6,342 bases of DNA. It comes from Spongiibacteraceae bacterium (GTDB lineage: Bacteria; Pseudomonadota; Gammaproteobacteria; Pseudomonadales; PIVM01). A program made the position numbers and the translations under genes. The DNA lies in contig JAUXDF010000195.1 in assembly GCA_030618505.1 (NCBI GenBank), positions 1 to 6,342 on the forward strand. The letters are read 5' to 3'. Positions 1 to 6,228 of this stretch are shown in pieces. The notes beneath the pieces were generated by a model that saw only the letters and a program-made list of their open reading frames with translations, made no database searches and had not been told where the DNA came from. Every line of letters starts with the position of its first letter. Position 1 is the first letter of the stretch.

Positions 1-1
1 A

Positions 2-232
2 TTGCGGGTAGAGGCCGGAGGGGAGTCAGCGGTGATGCATCATATGCCCGCCATCCGCCACCACCTGATGATGCTGCTTAGCCGGCAAAGTGAGGATGCT
101 GTGATCACCATGGAGGGTAAAGAGCTATTACGCAAAGAGGCCTTGGAGGAGGTACGTAAAGTCATTCTCTCCGAAGAGGAGGAGCAAAAAGTCATTGATT
201 TGCTGTTTAATAGTTTTATTGTTCAGCGATAG
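2..232 (+). CDS. FliL-family protein, C-terminal fragment (5' end outside window)
   Basis: The 76 visible residues match the C-terminal end of the FliL family (flagellar basal-body-associated protein). A stretch with the pattern HHMPAIRHHLMMLLS is followed by an EGKELLRKEALEEVRKV helix and the typical ending LLFNSFIVQR. Known FliL proteins are single-pass inner-membrane proteins with a periplasmic domain that associate with the flagellar stator. The membrane segment and N-terminus lie left of the window, so topology cannot be checked. The apparent first codon at base 2 is a TTG inside the gene, not a start. The next gene is gshA in the opposite orientation rather than fliM or fliN, so this is probably a stand-alone FliL-like paralogue and a flagellar role is not established. 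The stop is TAG at 230-232, followed within about 10 bp by an inverted-repeat element. The family call is fairly firm; the function is open. Confidence 0.8.
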   Translation: MRVEAGGESAVMHHMPAIRHHLMMLLSRQSEDAVITMEGKELLRKEALEEVRKVILSEEEEQKVIDLLFNSFIVQR

Positions 233-242
233 GAGCCTGAAC

Positions 243-311
243 CGTAGGGTGCGGCCCCCGCACCAAAGCAGCCAAAGCAAACTCCCAGTGGTGCGGGGGC
301 CGCACCCTACG
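243..311. repeat. REPIN-like inverted pair of GTAG-type REP hairpins
   Basis: Arms 243-265 and 289-311 are perfect 23-bp reverse complements around a 23-nt spacer (266-288). Each arm is itself a hairpin. On the left, GGTGCGG (248-254) pairs with CCGCACC (258-264) over a CCC loop, with GTAG (244-247) at its foot. On the right, 290-296 pairs with 300-306 over a GGG loop, with CTAC (GTAG on the other strand) at 307-310. A short palindrome with a 5' GTAG foot, present as an inverted pair, is the known layout of REP elements mobilised as REPINs by RAYT (TnpA-REP) transposases. No RAYT gene is in this window. The element lies between the convergent FliL-like gene and gshA, so its RNA could also end transcripts or protect 3' ends, but no T-tract follows on either strand. 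The structure is certain; the REPIN assignment is inference. Confidence 0.75.
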
Positions 312-345
312 AACCCCTCTCTATCTCCTCATACTGCTGATAATA

Positions 346-1896
346 TTACGCCAAATACTGCTCAAAACTTAACTGATCTGCCGCCTCTATCGCTTTTTGA
401 TCCTGCCAGGACTGCTTCGCCAGCGCCGAAAACTCAGCCTGCTCCGCTGTACTCAGGCCTTGCTCGCTATAGTCTGCCGCACATTGTCTTGCCTGCTGCA
501 TGGCAAATTTGAAATACGCTTGCTGGTTATCGCTCAGCTGCTTGAGAATTTGTGCAGAAGGCGTCAACTCACTGTTATGCAGTTTTGCCCGCTGGGCGGC
601 CACCGCCTCAGAGTGCAGCTTATCGTCATCGGCCTGATCCATCAGCTCTGCCACTTGTTCAATGCCTGCCATTAGCTCGGCCGCATAATCCTTAAAACTG
701 CACTGACTGGTATTCCTGGTGAGTTGCAGCTCAGGGTCACGACCTCTTTCCACCACCGCCGTGAGGTTTTGCGCAGCCCGTTGATCTTCATCGAGATCCA
801 TTTCCGGGCTGTCTTGCAGCAGGCAAAAAAGCAAAAAGCTGTCGATAAAACGAATCTGCTCCGCATTGATGCCTAGCGGCAGATACGGGTTAACATCCAG
901 ACAGCGCACCTCAATGTACTCAACCCCTTTTTCAGACAAAGCTTGCAGGGGCGTCTCGCCCGAATGAATAACACGCTTGGGCCTGATTGAACTATAGAAT
1001 TCATTTTCAATTTGTAGCAAAGAGGTATTTAACTGCTGGTATTCGCCGTTTTGCTTAAGACCGGTTTTTTCATAATCGGGGTGAGAACAAGTGAGTGCCG
1101 ATAACAGTGAGGCGGTATATTGCTCCAGGCTGTTGTAGGAAACATTTAAGTGCTCCTGAGCACTGCTTTGATAGCCCAGATCACCCATTCGCAAGGAGGT
1201 GCCATAGGGCATACCCAGAGTCCCCTCCACCAGCGTTTGCAGATGGTGATCACGCCCCTTCAAAAAGGTCTGACAAACCGATGGTGAGGCGCCAAACAGA
1301 TAAACCAGCAACCAGGAGTAACGACGGAAATTTCGAATCAGCTTAAAATAGTGGGTGGTTTTAAAGTCCTGCAAGGAGCCCTGATCAGCCTCCTGCTGTT
1401 GATACAACTGCCAAAAAGAATCTGGCAAAGAGAAGTTATAATGGATGCCGGCAATGGTCTGCATCAGGCGGCCATAACGATGACCAAGACCGAGCCGGTA
1501 AACGGTTTTCATCTTCGCCACGTTGGAGCTACCGTATTGGGCAACCGGAATATTTTGATCTCCCTCCAACACACAGGGCATACTGGAGGTCCACAGCAGC
1601 TCGTCGTTTAGCTGGCTATAGACAAAACGCTGGATTTGATCAAGCTCTGCCAGGCAATCGTCAATATTGCCGTGCACACCGGTAATAAACTCCAGCAAAG
1701 CCTCGGAATAGTCTGTGGTGATTTTGGGATGACTCAGTGCCGAGCCCAGTGTAACTGGATGAGGTGTTTTTGCTAACAGACCATTTGCCCGAATGCGCAA
1801 ACTCTCTTTTTCAATGCCACGCTGAACATCCCCCAGTAGTGACTTGAGAGGAGAGCTGGCAATCGCTTTGAGCCGATTTTGGAGCAGGGTAGACAA
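346..1896 (-). CDS. gshA: Glutamate-cysteine ligase GshA (proteobacterial type)
   Basis: This cytoplasmic enzyme joins L-glutamate and L-cysteine using ATP to give gamma-glutamylcysteine, the first step of glutathione synthesis. From the TTG at 1896 the protein is 516 residues, close to the 518 of E. coli GshA. Family blocks run in order: QRGIEKESLR (from 25), TTDYSEALLEFIT (60-72), AQYGSSN (119-125), MQTIAGIHYNFSLP (145-158), RNFRRYSWLLVYLFGASP (188-205), YGTSLRMGDLGY (from 231), QIENEFYSSIRPKR (295-308) and YIEVRCLDVNP (327-337). Glu29, Asp62 and Glu69 align with metal/substrate residues Glu27, Asp60 and Glu67 of E. coli. The frame stays open upstream to a TTG at 2004 (552 aa) and contains an ATG at 1947. 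I chose 1896 because MSTLLQNRLKAIA then lines up with the pseudomonad N-terminus MSELLNRRLALLG, and a GGGA motif sits 7 nt upstream. Identity is very sure; the start is less so. The gene is divergent from the deaminase gene and convergent with the FliL-like gene. Confidence 0.96.
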   Translation of the reverse strand: MSTLLQNRLKAIASSPLKSLLGDVQRGIEKESLRIRANGLLAKTPHPVTLGSALSHPKITTDYSEALLEFITGVHGNIDDCLAELDQIQRFVYSQLNDELLWTSSMPCVLEGDQNIPVAQYGSSNVAKMKTVYRLGLGHRYGRLMQTIAGIHYNFSLPDSFWQLYQQQEADQGSLQDFKTTHYFKLIRNFRRYSWLLVYLFGASPSVCQTFLKGRDHHLQTLVEGTLGMPYGTSLRMGDLGYQSSAQEHLNVSYNSLEQYTASLLSALTCSHPDYEKTGLKQNGEYQQLNTSLLQIENEFYSSIRPKRVIHSGETPLQALSEKGVEYIEVRCLDVNPYLPLGINAEQIRFIDSFLLFCLLQDSPEMDLDEDQRAAQNLTAVVERGRDPELQLTRNTSQCSFKDYAAELMAGIEQVAELMDQADDDKLHSEAVAAQRAKLHNSELTPSAQILKQLSDNQQAYFKFAMQQARQCAADYSEQGLSTAEQAEFSALAKQSWQDQKAIEAADQLSFEQYLA

Positions 1897-1903
1897 AATA
1901 ATT

Positions 1904-1907
1904 TCCC
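1904..1907 (-). promoter_or_regulatory. Candidate Shine-Dalgarno for the TTG start of gshA
   Basis: On the minus strand GGGA lies 7 nt before the TTG at 1896-1894. It is short but well spaced. Together with the N-terminal alignment to pseudomonad GshA, it favours this start over the ATG at 1947 and the TTG at 2004, neither of which has a purine-rich motif at normal spacing. Confidence 0.45.
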
Positions 1908-2027
1908 GTGCGAAAATTGCTTGCTGGTACCGATAAACAAGCAGCATAAATAATGAGTTTTCAGTGTAATCCTCCTCAATGGGGCTAAACAAGTTATTTT
2001 TCAAGAGCCAAAGAGAGACAATTTATA

Positions 2028-2033
2028 AAGGGA
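2028..2033 (+). promoter_or_regulatory. Shine-Dalgarno for the GuaD-like deaminase
   Basis: AAGGGA lies 8 nt before the ATG at 2042, which is a normal strength and spacing. It decides this start: the same frame is open back to a codon at 1979, but that would add 21 residues (MGLNKLFFKSQ...) not found at the N-terminus of GuaD-type deaminases, which begin just before the first helix. Confidence 0.75.
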
Positions 2034-2041
2034 ACAAGCGT

Positions 2042-2509
2042 ATGAACCAGGCTTTCTTGCAGCAAGCAATCGACTTATCGCGTGAAACAATGACCGCCGG
2101 CGAGGGCGGCCCCTTTGCTGCGCTGATCGTTAAGGACGGCAAAATACTGGCTCGCGGCTGGAATCGGGTGAGCTCTGCCTGCGACCCCACTGCCCATGGA
2201 GAAATCGAGGCAATACGCAAGGCCTGCCAGCAGCTACAAAGTTTTTCCCTGCAAGGCTGCGAGCTTTACAGCAGTTGCGAGCCCTGCCCGATGTGCCTGG
2301 CCGCCTGTTATTGGGCCGGCCTTGAACAAGTTTATTATGCTGCCAGTCGCAGTGATGCCAGCGCAGCCGGTTTTGATGATCACGACATCGCCCTACAACT
2401 TGGCAAAGCACCTTGCGAGCAGCGTCTGCCGATGCAGCAAGCACTGCAAGACAAGGCGCAGGCGGTATTTGCTGAATGGCTACAAAAAGAAGATCGGATA
2501 CCTTATTAA
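2042..2509 (+). CDS. guaD: GuaD-like guanine/nucleoside deaminase (CDA-fold, zinc-dependent)
   Basis: The protein is a 155-residue cytidine-deaminase-fold enzyme, probably converting guanine to xanthine and ammonia in the cytoplasm. Zinc and catalytic residues are visible: His52 and Glu54 in DPTAHGE (48-54), and Cys82 and Cys85 in SSCEPCPMC (77-85). It resembles Bacillus subtilis GuaD (156 aa) along its length: GGPFAALIVKDG (22-33), EAIRKAC (56-62), the CYWA helix (89-92), AAGFDD (108-113) and a terminal Tyr155. In the domain-swapped GuaD dimer a C-terminal Tyr enters the partner's active site. TadA (tRNA adenosine deaminase) shares HxE/PCxxC, but the AAGFDD and C-terminal Tyr features point to the guanine deaminase branch. 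The HGE triplet differs from the more usual HAE. The ATG at 2042 has a good Shine-Dalgarno sequence. The gene is divergent from gshA, with parC 120 bp downstream, and no other purine-catabolism gene is in view, so the substrate remains an inference. Confidence 0.8.
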   Translation: MNQAFLQQAIDLSRETMTAGEGGPFAALIVKDGKILARGWNRVSSACDPTAHGEIEAIRKACQQLQSFSLQGCELYSSCEPCPMCLAACYWAGLEQVYYAASRSDASAAGFDDHDIALQLGKAPCEQRLPMQQALQDKAQAVFAEWLQKEDRIPY

Positions 2510-2629
2510 CGACTAGCCAACAAAACTGCTCAAGCTCGCTGGCAACCAAGGGTTGATCGGGATAAACTTCCGCAGCTTCGAGCATTCCACACCCTGCCAA
2601 CCACTGGCTTCACTAATATAGATGGACGT
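2510..2629 (+). other. Spacer between deaminase gene and parC
   Basis: I find no convincing gene, promoter or terminator in these 120 bp. The frame shared by the deaminase and parC has no stop here, so the two coding regions are separated only by the TAA at 2507-2509 plus 40 open codons, which contain no ATG, GTG or TTG. The minus strand is also open across most of it. The parC ATG at 2630 has only a GGA 3 nt upstream, too close for a good Shine-Dalgarno sequence. Confidence 0.5.
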
Positions 2630-4888
2630 ATGAGCGAAACGATAGATTTCAGTGCCGAGGGCATCGAGCAATTACCCCTCAAGGAATATACCGAAAAAGC
2701 GTATCTGGATTATTCCATGTACGTTATTCTCGACCGCGCGCTGCCCCATATCGGTGACGGCCTTAAGCCAGTGCAGCGCCGTATTATCTACGCGATGTCT
2801 GAGCTGGGGCTGAAATCCAGCGCCAAGTATAAGAAATCAGCTCGTACCGTTGGCGATGTCATTGGTAAATTTCATCCCCATGGCGATGGCGCCGCCTACG
2901 AGGCGATGGTGTTAATGGCTCAGCCCTTTTCCTATCGCTACCCTTTGGTAGACGGTCAGGGCAACTGGGGTGCCCCGGATGATCCCAAATCCTTTGCTGC
3001 CATGCGTTACACTGAATCACGACTGGCCAAATTTACCGAAACCTTACTATCAGAGCTAGGACAAGGCACCGTAGACTGGCAACCCAATTTTGATGGCACC
3101 CTCAATGAACCGGTGGTACTGCCCTCTCGACTACCCCATGTGTTGCTCAATGGCACCACCGGTATTGCTGTTGGTATGGCCACCGATATTCCACCTCACA
3201 ATGTCAAAGAAGTGGTCTCCGCCTGCATTCATTTGCTCGATCAACCCAAGGCTAGCACGGAAGATTTAAACCAGTATGTTCTCGGCCCGGATTATCCCAC
3301 CGATGCCGAGATTATTAGCCCACAAGCGGATATCCAGAAAATTTACCAAAGTGGTCGCGGCTCGATCAAAATGCGCGCTATTTACATGAAAGAGCAGGGT
3401 GACATCATTATTACTGCCTTGCCCCATCAGGTCTCCGGTGCCAAGATACTTGAGCAGATCGCTGCGCAAATGCAGGCAAAAAAACTGCCTATGATTGCCG
3501 ATTTACGCGATGAATCTGATCATGAAAACCCTACCCGCCTGGTGATCATCCCTCGCTCCAACCGAGTTGATACCGACGCGGTGATGACCCACCTGTTCGC
3601 CACCACCGATCTCGAAAAGAACTACCGGGTGAACATGAACCTGATCGGCATTGATGGCCGACCCAAGGTCAAAGGTCTGCTGACCATTCTCACTGAATGG
3701 TTGAGTTTTCGCACCGAAACAACCCGCAAGCGCCTGCAGTATCGTCTCGACAAGATCCTCAAACGCCTGCATTTGCTCGATGGCTTACTGATTGCTTTTC
3801 TTAATATCGATGAAGTCATCCATATTATTCGTACCGAAGAGAAGCCTAAACCCGCACTGATCAAACGCTTTGATTTGAGCGACGAGCAGGCTGAGGCGAT
3901 ATTGGAGCTCAAGTTACGCCATCTGGCCAAGCTTGAGGAAATACGCATTCGCGCCGAGCAGGACGAGTTATCGCTGGAGCGCGAGCAGCTGGAAAAAATT
4001 CTTTCCTCTGAGCGCCGCCTGAAAACACTGGTGAAAAAAGAATTGCAGCAATGCGGTGATGAATTTGGCGATGACCGCCGATCGCCGATCGTCGCTCGCA
4101 GTGAATCAAAAGCCTTTAGCGAGACAGAGTTGCTCAGCGCCGACCCAATTACCGTGGTAATGTCAGAAAAAGGCTGGATACGCGCCGCCAAAGGTCACGA
4201 TGTCGACGGCGGTAGTCTCAGTTACAAATCCGGCGACCAGTATAAATTTTCCGTGCAAGGGCGCAGCAATCAATCAGCTGTGATTCTCGATTCCACGGGG
4301 CGGGGTTATAGTATTGCCACCCACACTCTACCCTCCGCCAGAGGGCAGGGTGAACCGCTGACCGGTAGAATCAACGCCCCCAGCGGTGCCAGTTTTATGG
4401 GCGCGATGATGGGTGATGCCAAACAGTTATACCTGTTATTCACCGATGCGGGCTACGGCTTTTTTGCCCACTTTGCTGACCTTCAGACTAAAAATCGCTC
4501 GGGTAAAACGGTAATCTCGATTCCCAAGGGAGGACAGGTGATGCCACCGGCCAGTGTTGATGATCTTAAGGAAGGTTTGGTGATTGCGATCAGCAACGAG
4601 GGGCGCATGCTGGCCTTTCCGGCGCAAGAGCTGCCGGTTATGGCACGCGGCAAGGGCAACAAAATCATGAATATTCCCACCGCCCGACTGCAGGAGCGTG
4701 AAGAATATTTAATTGCAGTAAAGGTTGCTGCGCCAAAAGATCAGCTGGTGGTTTATGCCGGCAAACGGCATCTAACCTTAAAGCTCTCAGACCTTGAGCA
4801 CTACCGGGGCGAGCGCGGAAGGCGTGGTAACAAACTACCTCGGGGTTTTCAGAAAGTGGATCGGGTAGAACTGCTGAAGGCAGACTAG
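2630..4888 (+). CDS. parC: DNA topoisomerase IV subunit A (ParC)
   Basis: ParC is the DNA-breaking and rejoining subunit of topoisomerase IV (ParC2ParE2), which unlinks daughter chromosomes. At 752 residues it equals E. coli ParC and aligns throughout. The N-terminal winged-helix/breakage domain includes GDGLKPVQRRI (from 42), KKSARTVGDVIGKFHPHGD (68-86), catalytic Tyr127 in AAMRYTE, and the DNA-bending Ile179 in NGTTGIAVGMATDIPPHN. The tower and coiled-coil gate carry DESDHENPTRLVI (294-306), HLFATTDLEK (321-330) and EAILELKLRHLAKLEE (422-437). GDDRRSPI (480-487) leads into the C-terminal beta-pinwheel (about 500-752), with TLPSARGQGEPLTG and a final GERGRRG blade. It is ParC rather than GyrA because it is short and lacks a canonical GyrA box (QRRGGKG). 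The E. coli quinolone-site Ser80 position is Gly87 here; Glu84 is kept as Glu91. parE is not in the window. The ATG at 2630 gives the family-typical N-terminus despite a weak ribosome-binding site. Confidence 0.98.
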   Translation: MSETIDFSAEGIEQLPLKEYTEKAYLDYSMYVILDRALPHIGDGLKPVQRRIIYAMSELGLKSSAKYKKSARTVGDVIGKFHPHGDGAAYEAMVLMAQPFSYRYPLVDGQGNWGAPDDPKSFAAMRYTESRLAKFTETLLSELGQGTVDWQPNFDGTLNEPVVLPSRLPHVLLNGTTGIAVGMATDIPPHNVKEVVSACIHLLDQPKASTEDLNQYVLGPDYPTDAEIISPQADIQKIYQSGRGSIKMRAIYMKEQGDIIITALPHQVSGAKILEQIAAQMQAKKLPMIADLRDESDHENPTRLVIIPRSNRVDTDAVMTHLFATTDLEKNYRVNMNLIGIDGRPKVKGLLTILTEWLSFRTETTRKRLQYRLDKILKRLHLLDGLLIAFLNIDEVIHIIRTEEKPKPALIKRFDLSDEQAEAILELKLRHLAKLEEIRIRAEQDELSLEREQLEKILSSERRLKTLVKKELQQCGDEFGDDRRSPIVARSESKAFSETELLSADPITVVMSEKGWIRAAKGHDVDGGSLSYKSGDQYKFSVQGRSNQSAVILDSTGRGYSIATHTLPSARGQGEPLTGRINAPSGASFMGAMMGDAKQLYLLFTDAGYGFFAHFADLQTKNRSGKTVISIPKGGQVMPPASVDDLKEGLVIAISNEGRMLAFPAQELPVMARGKGNKIMNIPTARLQEREEYLIAVKVAAPKDQLVVYAGKRHLTLKLSDLEHYRGERGRRGNKLPRGFQKVDRVELLKAD

Positions 4889-4963
4889 GGGTCTGTCGTT
4901 TTCTTTCTGACTCCCAGCTCGTTACAATAAACATTAACCTGCTAACAAAGATAAGTTCATACT
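4889..4963 (+). promoter_or_regulatory. parC-serB spacer with a possible -10 box
   Basis: The 75-bp gap contains TACAAT (4923-4928), one mismatch from the sigma-70 -10 consensus and about 35 bp before the serB GTG. No good -35 hexamer lies 16-18 bp upstream (TTTCTT is the closest), so a serB promoter here is only possible. The ribosome-binding region AAAGATAAG (4947-4955) is weak. No terminator with a T-tract follows parC, so read-through from parC is equally plausible. Confidence 0.3.
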
Positions 4964-6178
4964 GTGAAAGAGATTATTCTTATAAATATCTCCGGTGATG
5001 ACAAGCCGGGCGTGACCACATCGATAACGGAAATACTGGCCACCTATCATTGCAACATTCTTGATATTGGTCAGGCGGTTATCCATGACACCCTGTCGCT
5101 GGGTATCCTGGCTGAGATGACCGAGGAGGCGGAAAGCTCTCCTGTGCTCAAGGATGTATTGTTTTGTGTCCATGAACTGGGCATGACGGTACGCTTTAGC
5201 CCCGTCAGCGAAGACAGCTACAGCCAATGGGTAGCAGGGCAAGGCAAACCCCGCCATATCGTCACTCTGCTAGCACGTAAAATTACCGCCAATCAGCTTG
5301 CCAAAGTCAGCACGATTGTTATGCGCCACGGTTTAAATATCGGCGGGGTTAATCGCCTCTCCGGGCGTGTGCCGCTGGGGCAACCCGCTGATACCAGCAA
5401 GGCCTGCGTAGAATTTTCTCTCTTGGGTCGCCTTGAAGATCCGGAGCAGGTAAGACGTGATTTTCTCGAGCTTTCCCAAGCGCTCGATGTGGATATTGCC
5501 TATCAGGAAGACAACGTATTTCGACGCAATCGGCGCCTGGTAGCCTTTGATATGGACTCCACGCTGATAGAAGCCGAGGTGATTGATGAGTTGGCTAAAC
5601 ACGCCGGTGTCGGTGATCAGGTTGCTGCCATCACCGAACAGGCGATGCGCGGTGAGATCGATTTCACGGAAAGCTTTTGCCAACGGGTTGCCCTCTTAAA
5701 AGGCTTGGATGAATCGGTTCTGCAGCAGGTTGCCGAAAGCCTGTCTATTACCGAAGGGGCGATCAAACTCACCTCAACCCTGAAAAAACTCGGTTATAAA
5801 ATGGCGATTCTGTCCGGTGGTTTTGGCTACTTTGGTGCCCACTTGCAGAAAAAACTGGGCATCGATTACGTCTATGCCAATGAACTTGAAATTGTCGATG
5901 GCAAAGTTACCGGCAATGTCGTTGGCACCGTGGTTGATGGTCAGCGCAAAGCGGCTTTATTAAGAGAGATTGCCGAGATAGAGAGTATTTCACTAGAGCA
6001 AGTTATTGCTGTTGGTGATGGCGCCAACGACTTACCCATGCTGTCGATTGCCGGCTTAGGTATTGCCTTTCGCGCCAAACCGCTGGTCAAGGAGTCTGCC
6101 CAGCATGCTATTTCCACCCTGGGACTGGACGGTATTTTGTATCTGATTGGTTTTCGTGATCGGGAAACGTTGATTTAG
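4964..6178 (+). CDS. serB: Phosphoserine phosphatase SerB with N-terminal ACT domains
   Basis: SerB hydrolyses O-phospho-L-serine to L-serine, the last step of the phosphorylated serine pathway, in the cytoplasm. The protein has 404 residues, the long pseudomonad/mycobacterial form. A first ACT domain lies at about 1-80 (ILINISGDDKPGVTTSITEIL), a second ACT-like region at about 95-175 (RHIVTLLARKIT), and a HAD phosphatase domain from about 190. HAD motifs are intact: nucleophile Asp196 and acid/base Asp198 in DMDST, Ser284 in LSGGF, Lys329 in GQRKA, and Asp352, Asn355 and Asp356 in GDGANDLPML. Glu205 and Arg241 match substrate residues Glu20 and Arg56 of the Methanocaldococcus jannaschii enzyme with a constant offset of 185. 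ACT domains in this form are known to bind amino acids such as serine, so feedback control is likely but not shown here. The start is GTG at 4964, because an in-frame TAA sits at 4952-4954 and the resulting N-terminus MKEIILINISG matches relatives. It lies 75 bp after parC on the same strand. Confidence 0.97.
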   Translation: MKEIILINISGDDKPGVTTSITEILATYHCNILDIGQAVIHDTLSLGILAEMTEEAESSPVLKDVLFCVHELGMTVRFSPVSEDSYSQWVAGQGKPRHIVTLLARKITANQLAKVSTIVMRHGLNIGGVNRLSGRVPLGQPADTSKACVEFSLLGRLEDPEQVRRDFLELSQALDVDIAYQEDNVFRRNRRLVAFDMDSTLIEAEVIDELAKHAGVGDQVAAITEQAMRGEIDFTESFCQRVALLKGLDESVLQQVAESLSITEGAIKLTSTLKKLGYKMAILSGGFGYFGAHLQKKLGIDYVYANELEIVDGKVTGNVVGTVVDGQRKAALLREIAEIESISLEQVIAVGDGANDLPMLSIAGLGIAFRAKPLVKESAQHAISTLGLDGILYLIGFRDRETLI

Positions 6179-6183
6179 GGTAC

Positions 6184-6228
6184 AAGCCCCTCACCCCAAC
6201 CCTCTCCCGCAAGCGGGAGAGGGGGCTT
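6184..6228. repeat. GC-rich hairpin repeat between convergent serB and EAL gene
   Basis: CCCTCTCCCG (6200-6209) pairs perfectly with CGGGAGAGGG (6214-6223) around a CAAG loop. An outer AAGCCCC (6184-6190) can alternatively pair with GGGGCTT (6222-6228). The C-rich lead-in CCCCTCACCCCAACCCT followed by this palindrome resembles an intergenic repeat I recall as common in many proteobacterial genomes. It lies 5 bp after the serB stop and overlaps the stop codon of the minus-strand EAL gene. It may end both convergent transcripts, but neither strand has the T-run of an intrinsic terminator, so I label it a repeat. Confidence 0.65.

Larger units (their letters stand above)
1897..2041. other. Divergent spacer between gshA and the deaminase gene
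   Basis: This 145-bp AT-richer stretch must hold the start signals of both divergent genes if the gshA start at 1896 is right. I could not find a convincing -35/-10 pair on either strand. On the minus strand GAGGAGG (1971-1977) is a near-perfect Shine-Dalgarno sequence, but it lies 74 nt before the chosen gshA start and 23 nt before the in-frame ATG at 1947. The only start-like codon at good spacing is an out-of-frame CTG. The stretch is open in the gshA frame, so it could instead encode an N-terminal extension. Confidence 0.5.

Noticed and set aside
1773..1979. Minus-strand 68-codon ORF preceded by/overlapping GAGGAGG
   Set aside because: It would need a CTG or an upstream TTG start, runs out of frame into gshA, and has a Cys/Leu-rich shadow-like sequence with no known relative.
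1897..2004. N-terminal extension of GshA to the TTG at 2004 (552 aa)
   Set aside because: The extra 36 residues have no counterpart in the E. coli or pseudomonad enzyme, and the TTG at 2004 has a pyrimidine-rich upstream sequence with no Shine-Dalgarno. It cannot be fully excluded and is noted under findings.
2024..2029. TATAAA as a -10 box for the deaminase gene
   Set aside because: It overlaps the Shine-Dalgarno sequence, so the resulting mRNA would lack it, and no good -35 lies upstream.
2130..2600. Minus-strand 156-codon open frame over the deaminase gene and the parC spacer
   Set aside because: It overlaps the well-supported deaminase CDS, has no recognisable domain, and begins at a TTG without a ribosome-binding site.
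4074..4094. Short GATCG-type direct repeats in parC
   Set aside because: They arise from the conserved GDDRRSPIV coding sequence and are not an independent repeat element.
3622..4191. Minus-strand 189-codon open frame inside parC
   Set aside because: It lies fully antisense to highly conserved ParC sequence, has a Ser/Arg-rich composition typical of reverse-frame shadows, and resembles no family I know.
4888..4915. Possible terminator after parC (GGGGTC ... GACTCCC)
   Set aside because: The stem needs a bulge, is only about 6 bp, and is not followed by a T-run.
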